A DNA stretch of 64,000 nt from Komarekiella delphini-convector SJRDD-AB1 (lineage in GTDB: Bacteria > Cyanobacteriota > Cyanobacteriia > Cyanobacteriales > Nostocaceae): assembly GCF_014831675.1 (NCBI RefSeq), contig NZ_VJXY01000040.1, forward strand, positions 1 through 64,000, read 5' to 3'. Numbering within the stretch: position 1 is the first letter of the stretch; the number at the start of each line of letters is the position of its first letter. The notes under the pieces were generated by a model that was not told the origin of the DNA, did no database searches, and was given only the letters and a program-made list of their open reading frames with translations. The translations under genes were made by a program, and so were the position numbers. Positions 26,413 to 36,980 of this stretch are shown here, piece after piece.

Positions 26413-27048
26413 ATGGCAATTTATCTAGACTCTGCGATCGCATCTGATGCTGAAACTGTTAAGCTTTGGGGCTGGGTAAAGGGCATTACAACCAATCCCA
26501 CGCTTTTGGCTCAAAGTGATACCCCGCCAGAAACTACGCTCAAAAAATTAGTTAACTTGACGAATGGGCCGTTATACTATCAACTTATGGCATCTAATAA
26601 AGATGAGATGCTAGCTGAAGGTAGGAAAGCTTTTGAAATTATTGGTTCGCAAACAATATTAAAGATTCCCGCAACACCCGTAGGGTTTGAAGTAGTGGCA
26701 AGTCTATCGCCAGAAATTACTTGTTCGGTGACAGCGATATACAGTGCAGCACAAGCAGCGGTAGCACGGGAGGCGGGAGCTAAGATTGCCATAGCTTATG
26801 TAAATCGCGCTACCCGATTGTTAGGTGATGGTATTGCTTTGGTGCGAGATATGGCTAGTGTACTTAAAGGTAGTGACACAGAAATTCTGGCAGCTAGTAT
26901 CAAATCTCCGCAAGAAGCAGCAGAATCGCTACAAGCTGGAGCGGATCATTTAACTTTACCTTTGGCAATGTTGCAGGCGATCGCAACTCATGAATTATCA
27001 CAAAAAACTGTTGAAGAATTCGCAAAAGGAGGCATTGGATTAAAATAA
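26413..27048 (+). CDS. Transaldolase / fructose-6-phosphate aldolase-like protein
   Basis: A 211-residue TIM-barrel protein of the TalC/FSA group. Residues match the family: YLDSA (Asp6), GITTNPTLL (Asn28 region), ILKIPAT with the Schiff-base Lys84, SVTAIYSAAQAAVAREAGA, and the C-terminal TVEEFAKG. It may cleave or transfer a dihydroxyacetone unit in the pentose phosphate network. The frame opens at 26374, but GGAGGGAAAATT before ATG 26413 fixes the start. It is a short form (family 210-225) unlike the long cyanobacterial Tal. The divergent gene is the cNMP-AAA-ferredoxin fusion. Confidence 0.85.
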   Translation: MAIYLDSAIASDAETVKLWGWVKGITTNPTLLAQSDTPPETTLKKLVNLTNGPLYYQLMASNKDEMLAEGRKAFEIIGSQTILKIPATPVGFEVVASLSPEITCSVTAIYSAAQAAVAREAGAKIAIAYVNRATRLLGDGIALVRDMASVLKGSDTEILAASIKSPQEAAESLQAGADHLTLPLAMLQAIATHELSQKTVEEFAKGGIGLK

Positions 27049-27098
27049 TTCGTAATACTCGCGCCAGGCGCGAGAAGCTACGTAATTCGTAATTAAAT

Positions 27099-27191
27099 AT
27101 GAGTTTGTCTGATGTGCCTAATCTCTGGGTTCCCTTGGCGCTTTTGGGTTTAATTATTTTGGCTGCTGTATTTTTTAGTCGCGGCAACTGA
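27099..27191 (+). CDS. Possible 30-residue single-span membrane peptide
   Basis: A small frame encoding MSLSDVPNLWVPL followed by a hydrophobic helix (ALLGLIILAAVFF) and ending SRGN. Composition and topology resemble the tiny photosynthetic membrane subunits of cyanobacteria, but I cannot match it to psb, psa, pet or ndh peptides. No strong ribosome site precedes the ATG (AATTAAAT). It lies in the gap between the aldolase gene and the Uma2 remnant. Confidence 0.4.
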   Translation: MSLSDVPNLWVPLALLGLIILAAVFFSRGN

Positions 27192-27230
27192 TTTTTAAAG
27201 TATTACGGTGGAGGTGGAGGCACTAATTTT

Positions 27231-27862
27231 ATGTTTGCTGTTGTCACACCAGATACAATTCATTTACCTCCAGGAGCGGTAGTACGCTTACCCGGAAGTT
27301 GGCAAGACTATCAAGCACTGAATGAACAACTACGCGATCGCTCATCTCCTCGCATCAAGTATCGAGATAGAGAAATTCTTTTGATGGCACTGCTCCTAGA
27401 ACATGGACGTAAAGTAAGTGTAATTGCAGATGTGGTCAAAGTTTTGCTCGATCATTTGGACAGGAATACGAAGCATTTACCCCAATTACAATGGAACTAC
27501 CACAGGCAAGTGGTATTGAACCAGACTACTGTTTTTATATTGAAAACTGGAAGGCGATCGCAGGTAAAAATCGCATCAATTGGAGCGTTGATCCATCACC
27601 TGATTTAGTAGTAGAGATAGACATAACAAGCTATACGGATGTGAATGATTATTTACCCTATCGAGTACCAGAAGTATGGTTGTGGAGACAGCTGATGATT
27701 TATAGATTGCAGGGCGATCGCTACACTATTGAAACTAGGAGCTGCTATTTCCCGAATATTAATGTGTCAGAGGTAGTCACAGAATGTTTGCAAATTGACT
27801 ACGAGCGTAATACTAGCGCAGCCATTCGAGAATTACGACGCAAATTAGCAACCGAGAATTAA
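27231..27862 (+). pseudogene. Uma2-family protein gene broken by a frameshift
   Basis: Two overlapping frames together give a normal Uma2 protein (DUF820, PD-(D/E)XK fold). The first runs from ATG 27231 to about residue 78 (VIADVVKVLLDHL). The second continues from about 27460 (QEYEAFTPITMELP...). It includes SGIEPDYCFYIENW, PDLVVEIDIT and VNDYLPYRVPEVWLW, and ends at 27862. One base appears missing near 27455-27461 (TTTGGACAGGAA, where a GGA-CAG reading would restore the frame). The gene is therefore a recent pseudogene unless the base was lost in sequencing. The function of intact Uma2 proteins in cyanobacteria is unknown. A second, intact Uma2 gene is at 62078-62677. Confidence 0.75.
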
Positions 27863-28054
27863 ATCTCTAGCGATCGCTTCAACATGACGAGAAATGTTAG
27901 GATAGGCTGCTAAAAGCCTATTTCAGAAGATATTTGCTATTATTCTCCTCTTAATAACCTCTTAAGCCTTAATTAAGCATAGCCAGTCATATTAACGGCT
28001 AGTTGGCGATTGTCCAGCTTTTCGTTACCTTTTTATACTTTAAAAAGGATTTTT

Positions 28055-29644
28055 ATGGAACGTTTTTATTCTGAACACTGGCTATCTACTAAAGCAAAGC
28101 GGCGGCGTTTTCTGATGGGCGCTGGAGTAATGAGCGCAAGTGCGATCGCTAGCCTCTGGACTCATAAAGTTATAGCAAAATCAAGATTTTCTGCTTATCC
28201 TTTTAGTCTTGGTGTCGCTTCTGGTGATCCCTTACAAGATAGTGTCATACTCTGGACGCGGCTGGCTCCAGATCCATTAAATGGTGGTGGAATGCCACCA
28301 TTTAATGTACCAGTGCATTGGCAAGTTGCTTTAGACGAAAACATGAAAAAAGTTGTGCTACGAGGCGTAGCACTGGCAACCCCTGAATTTGCACACTCTG
28401 TTCATGTAGATGTACGAGGATTGCAACCTAACCGTTGGTATTGGTATCAGTTTAGAGTAGGTAATGAACTTAGCCCCATCGGTCGCACCCGTACCGCCCC
28501 AACCCCTGGTACTTGGCTCAATCAGCTTAATTTTGCTTTTGTCACTTGCCAAAAATGGGAGGATGGCTACTACTCTGCCTACCGCCACTTAGCTGAAGAA
28601 GATTTGGATTTAGTCTTTCACCTAGGCGACTACATCTACGAATATGGTATTCCTGCCCAAGGTGGTGTACGCAACGTATCTTTGCCTAAGCAGTATGAGG
28701 AAGAGACAAAAACTCTTGAGCAATACCGTCTTCGGTACGCTCTATACAAAACCGATCCGGATCTCCAAAAGGCTCATGCTTTATTCCCCTTTGTAGTCAC
28801 TTGGGATGACCATGAAGTAGACAACGACTACACTGACGAGATATCAGAAAATAATGATCCTGTTGAACAGTTCTTCCGCAGACGTACAGCCGCCTATCAG
28901 GCTTACTACGAACACCTACCGCTACGCCAGTTTTCCTTGCCACAGGGCGCAGATATGCACCTCTATCGTCGCCTAACCTTCGGTGATTTAGCAGAATTCA
29001 GCGTACTCGACACGCGCCAATACCGCAATGATCAGCCGTGCGGTGACGGTGAAACACCTCGTTGTTCAGCAGCACTAGATCCGTTGAAGACCATGCTTGG
29101 CACTCAGCAGGAACGCTGGCTACTTGATGGTCTTGACCGCTCCCAAGCACGCTGGAACATACTTGCCCAACAGGTGTTGATGGCGGAACTAGATCACAAG
29201 CTTGGTGCAGGCGAGATTTTTTGGAACGACTCTTGGGACGGATACCCCCTTGCACGTAACCGCATCTTGAGTCACATCGCCAACCGGAAGATCGCTAACC
29301 CAGTTGTAATCACTGGCGATTGGCACTCTACATTCGTTAACAACCTGAAGCTAGACTTTAAAGATTCTAATCCAACCATCGCCGCAGAGTTTGTAACTCC
29401 CTCACTTACTAGCAATGGTGATGCGGAAGTCTACGGCCCCTACTACGGCCCAATGATTCCAGAGAACCCGCATATTAAGTTCTTTGACGGCGATCGCCGC
29501 GGCTACTTTCGGGTAAACCTCAACCACGAACGTTGGCAAACTGATTTACGTATTGTCACAACCGTGAGTCGTCCAGATGCGTCTATATACAATCTGGCTT
29601 CTTTCGTCGTTGAAAATGGTCGTCCAGGCGTTCAGGATGCATAA
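28055..29644 (+). CDS. phoD: PhoD-family alkaline phosphatase / phosphodiesterase
   Basis: A 529-residue exported phosphoesterase. The N-terminus has a twin-arginine-type signal (KAKRRRFLMGAGVMSASAIASLW). Then come FPFSLGVASGDP-like (YPFSLGVASGDPLQDSVILWTRL), the Fe/Ca ligand motifs HLGDYIYEYG, TWDDHEVDNDY and VITGDWHST, and FVTPSLTS at the C-terminus. PhoD releases phosphate from phosphodiesters outside the cytoplasmic membrane. The frame opens at TTG 28010, but AAAAAGGA seven bases before ATG 28055 supports the later start. A Pho box is not evident in the upstream 190 bases. It is a single gene. Confidence 0.88.
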   Translation: MERFYSEHWLSTKAKRRRFLMGAGVMSASAIASLWTHKVIAKSRFSAYPFSLGVASGDPLQDSVILWTRLAPDPLNGGGMPPFNVPVHWQVALDENMKKVVLRGVALATPEFAHSVHVDVRGLQPNRWYWYQFRVGNELSPIGRTRTAPTPGTWLNQLNFAFVTCQKWEDGYYSAYRHLAEEDLDLVFHLGDYIYEYGIPAQGGVRNVSLPKQYEEETKTLEQYRLRYALYKTDPDLQKAHALFPFVVTWDDHEVDNDYTDEISENNDPVEQFFRRRTAAYQAYYEHLPLRQFSLPQGADMHLYRRLTFGDLAEFSVLDTRQYRNDQPCGDGETPRCSAALDPLKTMLGTQQERWLLDGLDRSQARWNILAQQVLMAELDHKLGAGEIFWNDSWDGYPLARNRILSHIANRKIANPVVITGDWHSTFVNNLKLDFKDSNPTIAAEFVTPSLTSNGDAEVYGPYYGPMIPENPHIKFFDGDRRGYFRVNLNHERWQTDLRIVTTVSRPDASIYNLASFVVENGRPGVQDA

Positions 29645-29948
29645 GATGTTCTGCCTTGAAAATAGGGACTGGGGACTGGGGACTGGGGACTGGGGAAACA
29701 AATAACTATTGTCTCTTGACCCTTGACCCTTGACCTTGACTCTGACTTTTGCAAGAAGTCTGATGTTCTGAACGAAACATAGTCCAGTGTATAGCGTAGG
29801 AGTATTAAAACGCTTTTAGTGAACCTTCAACAGACACTTTAAGGATTTATACCAAAGACTCCACTATCTGCGATGACATGGGCGATCGCAAGCAAACCAT
29901 ATATCAACAAATCTGCGTTGATTGAACCGGATTGTGGTAATTAGTGAA
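29645..29948. repeat. Heptamer STRRs and intergenic DNA after phoD
   Basis: (GGGACTG) repeats about four times at 29665-29695 and TTGACCC about 2.5 times at 29718-29738, both classic heptanucleotide STRRs of heterocystous cyanobacteria. The remaining bases show no gene. Confidence 0.75.
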
Positions 29949-30587
29949 TTAATCAGCAGGTTCAGTAAATACAACCTCGTAGAGATGAAATTCGTTTTCT
30001 GCCAGACCTTGCCAATATTCACCTAAAGATGCATACTTTGGATCTTTCAATAGTTTCTCAAAATCTGCAAAGCTGCGCCACTGACCATAATTTACATTGT
30101 GTACGCCATCCAACGAACGGTGAAAATTACCTGATAGAAGTCCTGGATTTTGCAATCCAACAGGTAGGTATTCTCTTTCCAATTCCACTAAGCGTTGCTG
30201 ATTTTCTGGCTTTACCCGAAATTCTGCAAGGTGAATCTTATCACCTTTGGTAATTTTGAGTGTGGCGTCATCTGGTAAGGAAACGACAACTTCGTAGATA
30301 TGCGACTCGTGGATTTGGAACTGGAAAACCTTTGCTCCTAGTTTTTGAGTTTCCGAATTATTCACAAATGCTTGATAGTCTTCCAAGGTTTTCCACTGAG
30401 CATAGTTCATCACCCGCACACCATCTATACTTTTGTGGATGCTGGATGAGACGAAGCCTGCTTGATGTTTTACCCCTGTTTCCAGAAATTCTACAATGGT
30501 ATCAACTAGTTCGTGCTGACGTTCAGGTTCAACTGCAAAGATAATTATGACAGTAATTACATCATTATTCTTGGCAATAGTAGGCAT
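29949..30587 (-). CDS. Protein with two tandem ABM (antibiotic biosynthesis monooxygenase-like) domains
   Basis: A 212-residue cytoplasmic protein built from two copies of the ABM ferredoxin-like fold. The first is at residues about 8-100 (VITVIIIFAVEPERQHELVD ... NYAQWKTLEDYQAF), the second at about 117-210 (IHLAEFRVKPENQQRLVELE ... NYGQWRSFADFEKL). Each contains the N-Y-(A/G)-Q-W signature. Such domains act as cofactor-free oxygenases on aromatic compounds, bind haem or have unknown roles. The SDR gene lies 30 bases upstream on the same strand, so the two probably form an operon in which this gene is second. Confidence 0.8.
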   Translation of the reverse strand: MPTIAKNNDVITVIIIFAVEPERQHELVDTIVEFLETGVKHQAGFVSSSIHKSIDGVRVMNYAQWKTLEDYQAFVNNSETQKLGAKVFQFQIHESHIYEVVVSLPDDATLKITKGDKIHLAEFRVKPENQQRLVELEREYLPVGLQNPGLLSGNFHRSLDGVHNVNYGQWRSFADFEKLLKDPKYASLGEYWQGLAENEFHLYEVVFTEPAD

Positions 30588-30617
30588 TTTGATACCTCTA
30601 ATAACTCTTTGATCAAC

Positions 30618-31358
30618 TCAAACGATTCCACCGTTTACACGGATGTTTTGCCCAGTTATCCATCGGGCTTCGTCACTAGCGAGAAATGCTACCACATCGG
30701 CGATTTCTTGCACGTCTCCAAGTCTGCCAAATGCGGCCATTTGAGCTAAACGGTCGATTTGTTCTTGTGTTTTGCCTTCTCGAAACAGTTCTGTATCGGT
30801 GGGGCCAGGAGAAACAACATTAACTGTAATACTTTTTGCTCCCAACTCTTTGGCTAATACTCGCGTGATTTGTTCAACAGCACCTTTAGTTGCTACATAG
30901 GCACTATAAGTTGGCAGCATCATTGCCGTAGTGGATGAAGAAAAGTTGATAATGCGTCCCTCTTCTGCCATGTGTTGCGCGGCTTGTTGACAAGCAAAAT
31001 AAGTGCCTTTGACATTAATTGCAAAAATTTTGTCAAAATCTGCTTCTGTAACCTGAGTAATTGGCTGATAAGTTGCAATTCCGGCATTGTTTACCAAAAT
31101 ATCAATTTTACCAAAGTGGTTAATTGTTTGCTCAAACAACCGTTGAATATCAGCTACTTTGCTCACATCAGCTTGTACAGAAATTGCCTTTACTCCCAGC
31201 TTTTCAATTTCTGCAACAACTTCTTGCGCTTTGTCTGCATTACTCGCAAAATTGACGACAACAGACGCACCGTTACCAGCTAATTTAAGGGCGATCGCTC
31301 GTCCAATTCCCCGTGATGCGCCAGTAATAATTGCAACTTTTCCAGCTGATTTTGCCAT
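30618..31358 (-). CDS. SDR-family oxidoreductase (FabG-like)
   Basis: A 246-residue classical short-chain dehydrogenase. It has the NAD(P)-binding motif TGASRGIGRAIA (about 11-22), NNAGIA, the catalytic serine in IINFSSSTT, and YSAYVATKGA with the Tyr-x3-Lys pair. It also has the C-terminal ITGQNIRVNGG typical of the 3-oxoacyl-reductase/glucose-1-dehydrogenase subgroup. Its substrate is not predictable; many are alcohols or ketones. The ABM-domain gene follows 30 bases downstream, and the pair may act on the same aromatic or quinone-type compound, which is inference. Confidence 0.88.
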   Translation of the reverse strand: MAKSAGKVAIITGASRGIGRAIALKLAGNGASVVVNFASNADKAQEVVAEIEKLGVKAISVQADVSKVADIQRLFEQTINHFGKIDILVNNAGIATYQPITQVTEADFDKIFAINVKGTYFACQQAAQHMAEEGRIINFSSSTTAMMLPTYSAYVATKGAVEQITRVLAKELGAKSITVNVVSPGPTDTELFREGKTQEQIDRLAQMAAFGRLGDVQEIADVVAFLASDEARWITGQNIRVNGGIV

Positions 31359-31455
31359 AGATTTACTTAATTAAATCAGTAGTCAGTGCTGAGTCAACAG
31401 TCAAGGGTCAAGAGGCAGTAGTTATTTATTTCCCCATTCCCCTACTCCCCCCACC

Positions 31456-34400
31456 TCACAGATGGCTAGCAGAAGGAACTTTCTCATCATGACTAGAATC
31501 TAGCTGCTGAGGCTGACGACGTGGACTCATGCGATCGCGAATGTTGCCAATTACGATATATAAAATTGGTACGATAAACAGACTCAAGAAAGTTGAGACA
31601 ATCATGCCGCCAGCCACGGCTGTGCCAAGAGATCTTCTACTGGCTGCGCCTGCGCCTTCAGGATTGACCAATGGCCAAATACCCAGAATAAAAGATAAGG
31701 AAGTCATGAGAATAGGTCGCAAGCGCTCTTGTGAAGCTTGGATTGCGGCTTTGGTCAGCGATAGACCTTGATCTCGTAGTTGGTTGGCAAATTCTACAAT
31801 CAAAATGGCATTTTTACTTGCCAGACCAATCAACATCACTAGACCAACTTGACAAAATACATCGTTGGCTAGACCCCGCATCGACTGCGCCAATAATGCC
31901 CCCAAGATAGCTAGGGGAACTGACAACATAATAATCACTGGGTCAACATAGTTCTCATACTGAGCAGCCAGCACGAGGAAGACGAAGACAAGTCCCAATC
32001 CAAAAATTAATGGCGCTAAACCTCCAGACTGCTTTTCTTCAGCGGTAATCCCTGCCCATTCGTAGCCCATACTTGCAGGTAAAACCTCCTTTGCCAGTCC
32101 CTCCATTGCTGTGGTTGCTTGTCCAGAACTGTAACCAGGAGCCGCGGAGCCATTAATTTCAATTGAGCGGAACAAGTTGAAGTGATTAATCGTTTGCGCT
32201 CCGGTAGCAGGAGTAAGTTTCACCAAATTGCTCAGGGCAATCATCTGATTGTTGGCAGAGCGAACGTATAATTTACCGATGTCCTCTGGGTTGGAGCGGA
32301 ATTGAGCGTCTGCTTGGATATACACCCGGTAAGTCCGCTGTAGCAAATTAAAGTCGTTAACATACCGCGAACCTAAGTAACTCTGTAGGGTATTAAAGAT
32401 ATCGTCTACGTCTACTTGCAAAGATTTGGCTTTATTGCGGTCTACTTCAATCAATATTTGAGGTGTATTTGCACTAAAAGTGCTAAACACAGCTTGTAAT
32501 CCTGGTGTCTGATTACCGCGCTCTAGCAACTGACCCATAGTTTGCAACAGGTTATCTAAGCCGCTGTTACCTCTTCTGTCTTGTAGTTGAAATTGAAAAC
32601 CGCCAAAACTGCCTAAACCTTGAATAGATGGCGGATTAACTGGGAAAATTCTTGCTTCGGGAATTGCCGATAGCACTCCTGTCAACTTGCCAATGATAGC
32701 CTGCGCTGACTGCTCCGGTTCGTGGCGATCGCCCCAAGGCTTGAGGGTGGTAAAAATCGCCCCACTGTTGGCAGAGTTGCCACTAAAACCAAAGCCACCG
32801 ATGGCAAAAGTACCTGTAACTTCAGGCAATTTCAGGATTTCTTTTTCTACCTGAGCCATGACTTTGCTGGTGTAGTTAAGCGAAACTCCTTCTGGGCCTT
32901 GGATAATGGTGATGAAATAGCCTTGGTCATCATCGGGGATAAATGCTGTGGGTACGCGAGTGTAAAGCCAGCCTGTCAGCCCCAAGGACAAGATAAATAG
33001 CAGCACAACGATCGCTTTTACCCGGTTGAGACGGTAGAGCGATCGCTCATACTTTCTACGTGTCCAATCAAGAAACCTGTTAATTCTTTCAAAAATCCAG
33101 CCTAACCAACCACGTGGTTTTTGTCCTGGCCGCAGCAGCATGGCTGAGAGCGAGGGAGTCAAAGTTAGTGCCAGAAAGGTAGAAATCAACATCGAAAAGG
33201 CGATCGTGAGCGCAAATTGCTTATATATCTGTCCCGTAGATCCTGGAAAGAATGCAACGGGGATAAATACAGCCATTAGCACCAAAGAAGTTGCAATTAC
33301 TGCTCCAAACAGTTCCTTCATGGACTCAGAAGCAGCTTGGCGAGGCGACATCCCCTCCTCAATTAAGCGAGAGATATTTTCGACTACAATAATTGCGTCA
33401 TCAACCACTAACCCAGTTGCCAAGGTTAAACCAAACATGGTCAGGGTGTTGATGGAAAATCCGAAAACTTTGATGAAGGCAAAAGTGCCAACCAAGGTTA
33501 AGGGAATGACAATCACGGGAATCAATGTGGTGCGCCAGTCTTGTAAGAAGATGTAAATCACCAAGACCACAAGAGCGATCGCTTCTATTAAAGTCTTGAT
33601 CACTTCTGCTAGAGACGCTTCCACAAAGAGCGTTGTGTCAAAGGCTACTTCATACTCTAGTCCCGGCGGAAAACTTTGCCCCAGTCGTACCATTTCAGCT
33701 TTCACTGCTTTAGCAACTTCTAAAGCATTACTCCCTGGAGTGGGAAATATCCCCATACCCACACCCTCATTGCCTTTAAATCGCAAAAAAGTGCTGTAAT
33801 TTTCCGCTCCCAGTTCCGTCCGGCCCACATCTTTCAACTTAATTAGTGTGCCATCCTCACCGGTCTTGATCACCATGTCAGCAAATTCTGTTGCCTCACT
33901 CAACCTACCAAGAGCTTGCAAATCTATTTGATACATCTGCTCCGGCACTGTTGGCTGCTGCCCGATTTGCCCAGCACCCACCTGTAAGTTTTGTTCATCT
34001 AGCGCATCGATCACATCCTGGGCAGTAAGGTTACGACTAGCAAGGCGGTTGGGGTCGAGCCATAGACGCATAGCATAGCGACGTTCACCAAAAATCTGTA
34101 CCTGACCTACACCCTTAATTCTTTTGAGGGCATCTACTACGTATAGATCAGCGTAATTACTTAGAAATACATTGTCATAGTCTTTGTTATCTGAGTACAG
34201 CCCAATCGCCAAAAGAATGTTGTTAGACTGCTTATTAACGACCACTCCAGTTCGCTGCACAACTTCTGGTAACAGCGGTTCGGCTAGAGACACACGATTT
34301 TGCACATCGACCGCTGCAATATCTTTATTGCGCGATGCATCAAATGTAACTGTAATCGTACTTGTGCCATTGTTACTGCTACTTGAGGTCATATATTTCA

Positions 34401-34626
34401 TGCCCTCAACGCCATTAATTTGCCGCTCTAAGATCGTCGTAACTGTATTTTCTACAACCTCAGCAGTAGCACCGACATAGTTAGCAGTAACATTAATTTG
34501 AGTCGGGCTGATTTCTGGATATTGATCTGTAGGCAATGTTGGAATACTAATTGCTCCTACCAGCAGAATGATAATAGCGCAGACACTTGTAAATACAGGT
34601 CGCTTAATAAAGAAGTCAACAAACAT
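31456..34626 (-). CDS. RND efflux pump inner-membrane transporter (AcrB/MexB type, HAE1)
   Basis: A 1056-residue RND transporter of the hydrophobe/amphiphile efflux class. It has the start [15 protein letters not shown], twelve membrane helices with two large periplasmic loops, [14 protein letters not shown] in TM4 with the coupling aspartates, and the second-half repeat ([21 protein letters not shown]). Length is standard (1020-1060). It exports lipophilic compounds in a tripartite complex with the adaptor encoded just upstream (34846-36162); an outer-membrane TolC partner is not in the window. The 220 bases between adaptor and pump are almost entirely heptamer repeats, so the operon may still be co-transcribed. 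Substrates cannot be inferred. Confidence 0.92.
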   Translation of the reverse strand: MFVDFFIKRPVFTSVCAIIILLVGAISIPTLPTDQYPEISPTQINVTANYVGATAEVVENTVTTILERQINGVEGMKYMTSSSSNNGTSTITVTFDASRNKDIAAVDVQNRVSLAEPLLPEVVQRTGVVVNKQSNNILLAIGLYSDNKDYDNVFLSNYADLYVVDALKRIKGVGQVQIFGERRYAMRLWLDPNRLASRNLTAQDVIDALDEQNLQVGAGQIGQQPTVPEQMYQIDLQALGRLSEATEFADMVIKTGEDGTLIKLKDVGRTELGAENYSTFLRFKGNEGVGMGIFPTPGSNALEVAKAVKAEMVRLGQSFPPGLEYEVAFDTTLFVEASLAEVIKTLIEAIALVVLVIYIFLQDWRTTLIPVIVIPLTLVGTFAFIKVFGFSINTLTMFGLTLATGLVVDDAIIVVENISRLIEEGMSPRQAASESMKELFGAVIATSLVLMAVFIPVAFFPGSTGQIYKQFALTIAFSMLISTFLALTLTPSLSAMLLRPGQKPRGWLGWIFERINRFLDWTRRKYERSLYRLNRVKAIVVLLFILSLGLTGWLYTRVPTAFIPDDDQGYFITIIQGPEGVSLNYTSKVMAQVEKEILKLPEVTGTFAIGGFGFSGNSANSGAIFTTLKPWGDRHEPEQSAQAIIGKLTGVLSAIPEARIFPVNPPSIQGLGSFGGFQFQLQDRRGNSGLDNLLQTMGQLLERGNQTPGLQAVFSTFSANTPQILIEVDRNKAKSLQVDVDDIFNTLQSYLGSRYVNDFNLLQRTYRVYIQADAQFRSNPEDIGKLYVRSANNQMIALSNLVKLTPATGAQTINHFNLFRSIEINGSAAPGYSSGQATTAMEGLAKEVLPASMGYEWAGITAEEKQSGGLAPLIFGLGLVFVFLVLAAQYENYVDPVIIMLSVPLAILGALLAQSMRGLANDVFCQVGLVMLIGLASKNAILIVEFANQLRDQGLSLTKAAIQASQERLRPILMTSLSFILGIWPLVNPEGAGAASRRSLGTAVAGGMIVSTFLSLFIVPILYIVIGNIRDRMSPRRQPQQLDSSHDEKVPSASHL

Positions 34627-34836
34627 GGGTATTGGGTATTGGGGATTGGGTATTAGGGATTAGGGATTGGGTATTGGGGATTGGGTATTGGGGATTGGGT
34701 ATTAGGGATTAAGTATTAGGTATTGGGTATTAGGGATTAGGGATTGGGATTATTTATTCACCTCGTCCCCCAGTCCCCAGTCCCCAGTCCCCAGTCCCCA
34801 GTCCCCAGTCCCCAGTCCCCAGTCCCCAGTCCCCAG
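34627..34836. repeat. Two heptanucleotide STRR arrays between adaptor and pump genes
   Basis: (GGGTATT/GGGGATT/GGGATTA) variants from 34627 to about 34751 and (CCCCAGT), nine full copies plus a partial one, from 34768 to 34836. The arrays fill the space between two genes of one operon. Confidence 0.9.
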
Positions 34837-34845
34837 CAAACATTT

Positions 34846-36162
34846 CTAAGATTCTGGAACGATTGGAACACCATCCCTAAGATTAAGCAACCCTGAGATA
34901 ATAATTTTCTCTTCTGGCTGTAATCCTTCAAGAACTTGGTAATTGTTACCTCTGATATCGCCTAGCTTCACCCGCTTTTGTCTAGCTACTTGTTGAGACA
35001 CACCTTCAGGAGATTTTTCTGTTTGAACTACATAGGCAAAAGTTTCTCCAGCCACACGAGTTACTGCTGTCGTTGGGATTAAGACTCCAGACCGCTGATT
35101 CCAGATCACTCTAGCTCGTACCAATTGATCTGCACGTAGCTGACCTTTAGAGTTGTTGAAAAGTGCTTTTATCTGTATTGATTGCGTATTATAGCTGACG
35201 TTAGGAGCAATGAAAAAGACTCTACTAGTACCCAGGCTTTGTCCTTGAGCATTCATGATCTCTACTGGCATTCCTTTACGCAATTGCGATCCCCGTTCTA
35301 GTGGCACAGAGATTTGAACTTCTAAAGGTCGGTTTTGAGTGATGGTAGCTAATTGTGTAGAAGTATTAACGAAATCACCAACTTTCACTGGAATGTCGCC
35401 AACTGTGCCATCAAAGGGAGCGGTAATTTTGTAGTACTGAAGCTGGACTTGTTGTCCTCTAGTATTTGCATCAGCTTGCAGCAAGGCTTTTTCAGCCTGT
35501 AATATTGTGGCTTTTTGTGCTTGAATCCGAGAATCAATTGCACCGAGTTGAGCTTTAGCTGTGGCGAGCCTGTTAGCATATTGCTCGCTAGTCTGTCGAG
35601 ACACGGCTCCTTGATCTGCTAGGTCAGAATATCTTTTGTAATCTTGCTGGTTCAACTGCACATCAGCAACGTTAGATAGTCGTTCTGCTTCCAGGGATTT
35701 GAGTGTAGCGCGAGCATTCTCCAACTGAGCCACAGATGCTTGAGCCGCAGCATTAATCCCACTGAGTGCAGCTTGTTGTTCTCTGGGATCTACTTGGATA
35801 ATTGCTGCTCCTGCTGTAACTGGATCTCCTGATCTGACAAATATTTGGGTGACTTGACCCTGAATTCTGGGCTGGAGGCTGACAGAGCGCCGGGATTCTA
35901 GGCTAGCAATAAAATCTGAACTTTCCTCAATTGTGCCAGTTTGTACTGTCGATAGCTTTACTCTCACTCCTGGAGGTTGAGCATTAGCAGTTGCGGGTGC
36001 TGAATCTGGATTGAGTAAACGCCATATTACAGCTGCTCCGCCCCCAAACACTAGTAGTACAGCTAACAATAACCAAAGCCACCGCCGTTTTCTAGGAGGT
36101 GGCTCAAATGAGGTTTGTGGAATATTTTCTTCAAGATCAGTTTGAGGCTCAGGGGATGTCAT
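34846..36162 (-). CDS. RND efflux periplasmic adaptor (HlyD/AcrA family)
   Basis: A 438-residue membrane-fusion protein. The cytoplasmic head PPPRKRRW is followed by a membrane anchor (WLLLAVLLVFGGGAAVIW, about 26-45), the lipoyl half-motifs (IQGQVTQIFVRSGDPVTAGAAIIQVDP and ITAPFDGTVGDIPVKVGDFV, each given in part), a long helical hairpin between them, and a beta-barrel with GVLIPTTAV. It bridges the RND pump to an outer-membrane channel. It is the first gene of the operon with the pump at 31456-34626. Length and order of domains are regular. It has no lipoprotein cysteine near its start; the anchor is a helix. Confidence 0.9.
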   Translation of the reverse strand: MTSPEPQTDLEENIPQTSFEPPPRKRRWLWLLLAVLLVFGGGAAVIWRLLNPDSAPATANAQPPGVRVKLSTVQTGTIEESSDFIASLESRRSVSLQPRIQGQVTQIFVRSGDPVTAGAAIIQVDPREQQAALSGINAAAQASVAQLENARATLKSLEAERLSNVADVQLNQQDYKRYSDLADQGAVSRQTSEQYANRLATAKAQLGAIDSRIQAQKATILQAEKALLQADANTRGQQVQLQYYKITAPFDGTVGDIPVKVGDFVNTSTQLATITQNRPLEVQISVPLERGSQLRKGMPVEIMNAQGQSLGTSRVFFIAPNVSYNTQSIQIKALFNNSKGQLRADQLVRARVIWNQRSGVLIPTTAVTRVAGETFAYVVQTEKSPEGVSQQVARQKRVKLGDIRGNNYQVLEGLQPEEKIIISGLLNLRDGVPIVPES

Positions 36163-36980
36163 GGCTTACGAAGAACCTAAAGAACAAATTAACTTGAACT
36201 TAATGATGATTTTATCTATCGGTATTAAAATTACTTATTTAGCATGAGGTTTTGTAGCAAGTTATGTGTTATCCCATCCAAATATACATGGTTATAATTT
36301 TGTCTAAATCTACCGAAAGGTCAATGGTAAAATCAAACTCCAAAATGATGTGATTACGTTATAGTTTCAAAAATTGCCTAAAATATTCTAATTTTGCTAT
36401 AATAGTGCGTTTTTAATTCTCAAGATCGGCATAGAAACAAAAACATAAGGATTACCTAATTCAAGCTGGAAAAAGTTATCAAACTTCAACAGCGATTATT
36501 CGCTTGATGTTTTTGTCGTCAAGAAAATAATTTTTTATTTTTTAAATGTAATTTAACTTTGTATCAAGTTTAAATTAATAATTCATTTTTAACAGTATGA
36601 AAAAGTCATAGGTCGTAAGGTTTTTAAAATGTCATTTATATTAATTTATATAAAATATGTGGGTAAAAGTCTGAAAATGTCATATTGAGTTTTGTTAAAT
36701 AATGAAATTAAGAGACATCTTTGTTTTGCGATCGCATAATTTTCAGATGACTGTTATAATCCTTTTTTTCCTTGAATTTGATTTGGGAATACTTGAAAAC
36801 TAACCCTTTCAAGGTGACTCGTAAAATCTCGTTTGCAATATTTCTATTTGGCACTACTAACTCTATAGCTGCGTCAACTATTTTGCAGTTAAATTACTGT
36901 ATGAGTTCTCCTGGTGTAGTAATTTAACGTTTATATGCAATGAAGTATAACCAATTAATCTCATTTAGTAAGCAGAAGTA
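36163..36980. other. AT-rich intergenic region (divergent promoters)
   Basis: About 820 bases between the RND adaptor (minus) and the glycoside-hydrolase-like gene (plus). It presumably carries both promoters. I see no gene, structured RNA or repeat I recognise. Confidence 0.4.

Noticed and set aside
26900-27187. 95-codon minus-strand frame
   Set aside because: Shadow of the aldolase 3' end and the adjacent gap; low-complexity translation.
34627-34836. CRISPR-like periodicity
   Set aside because: Heptamer tandem repeats without spacers; typical STRRs.
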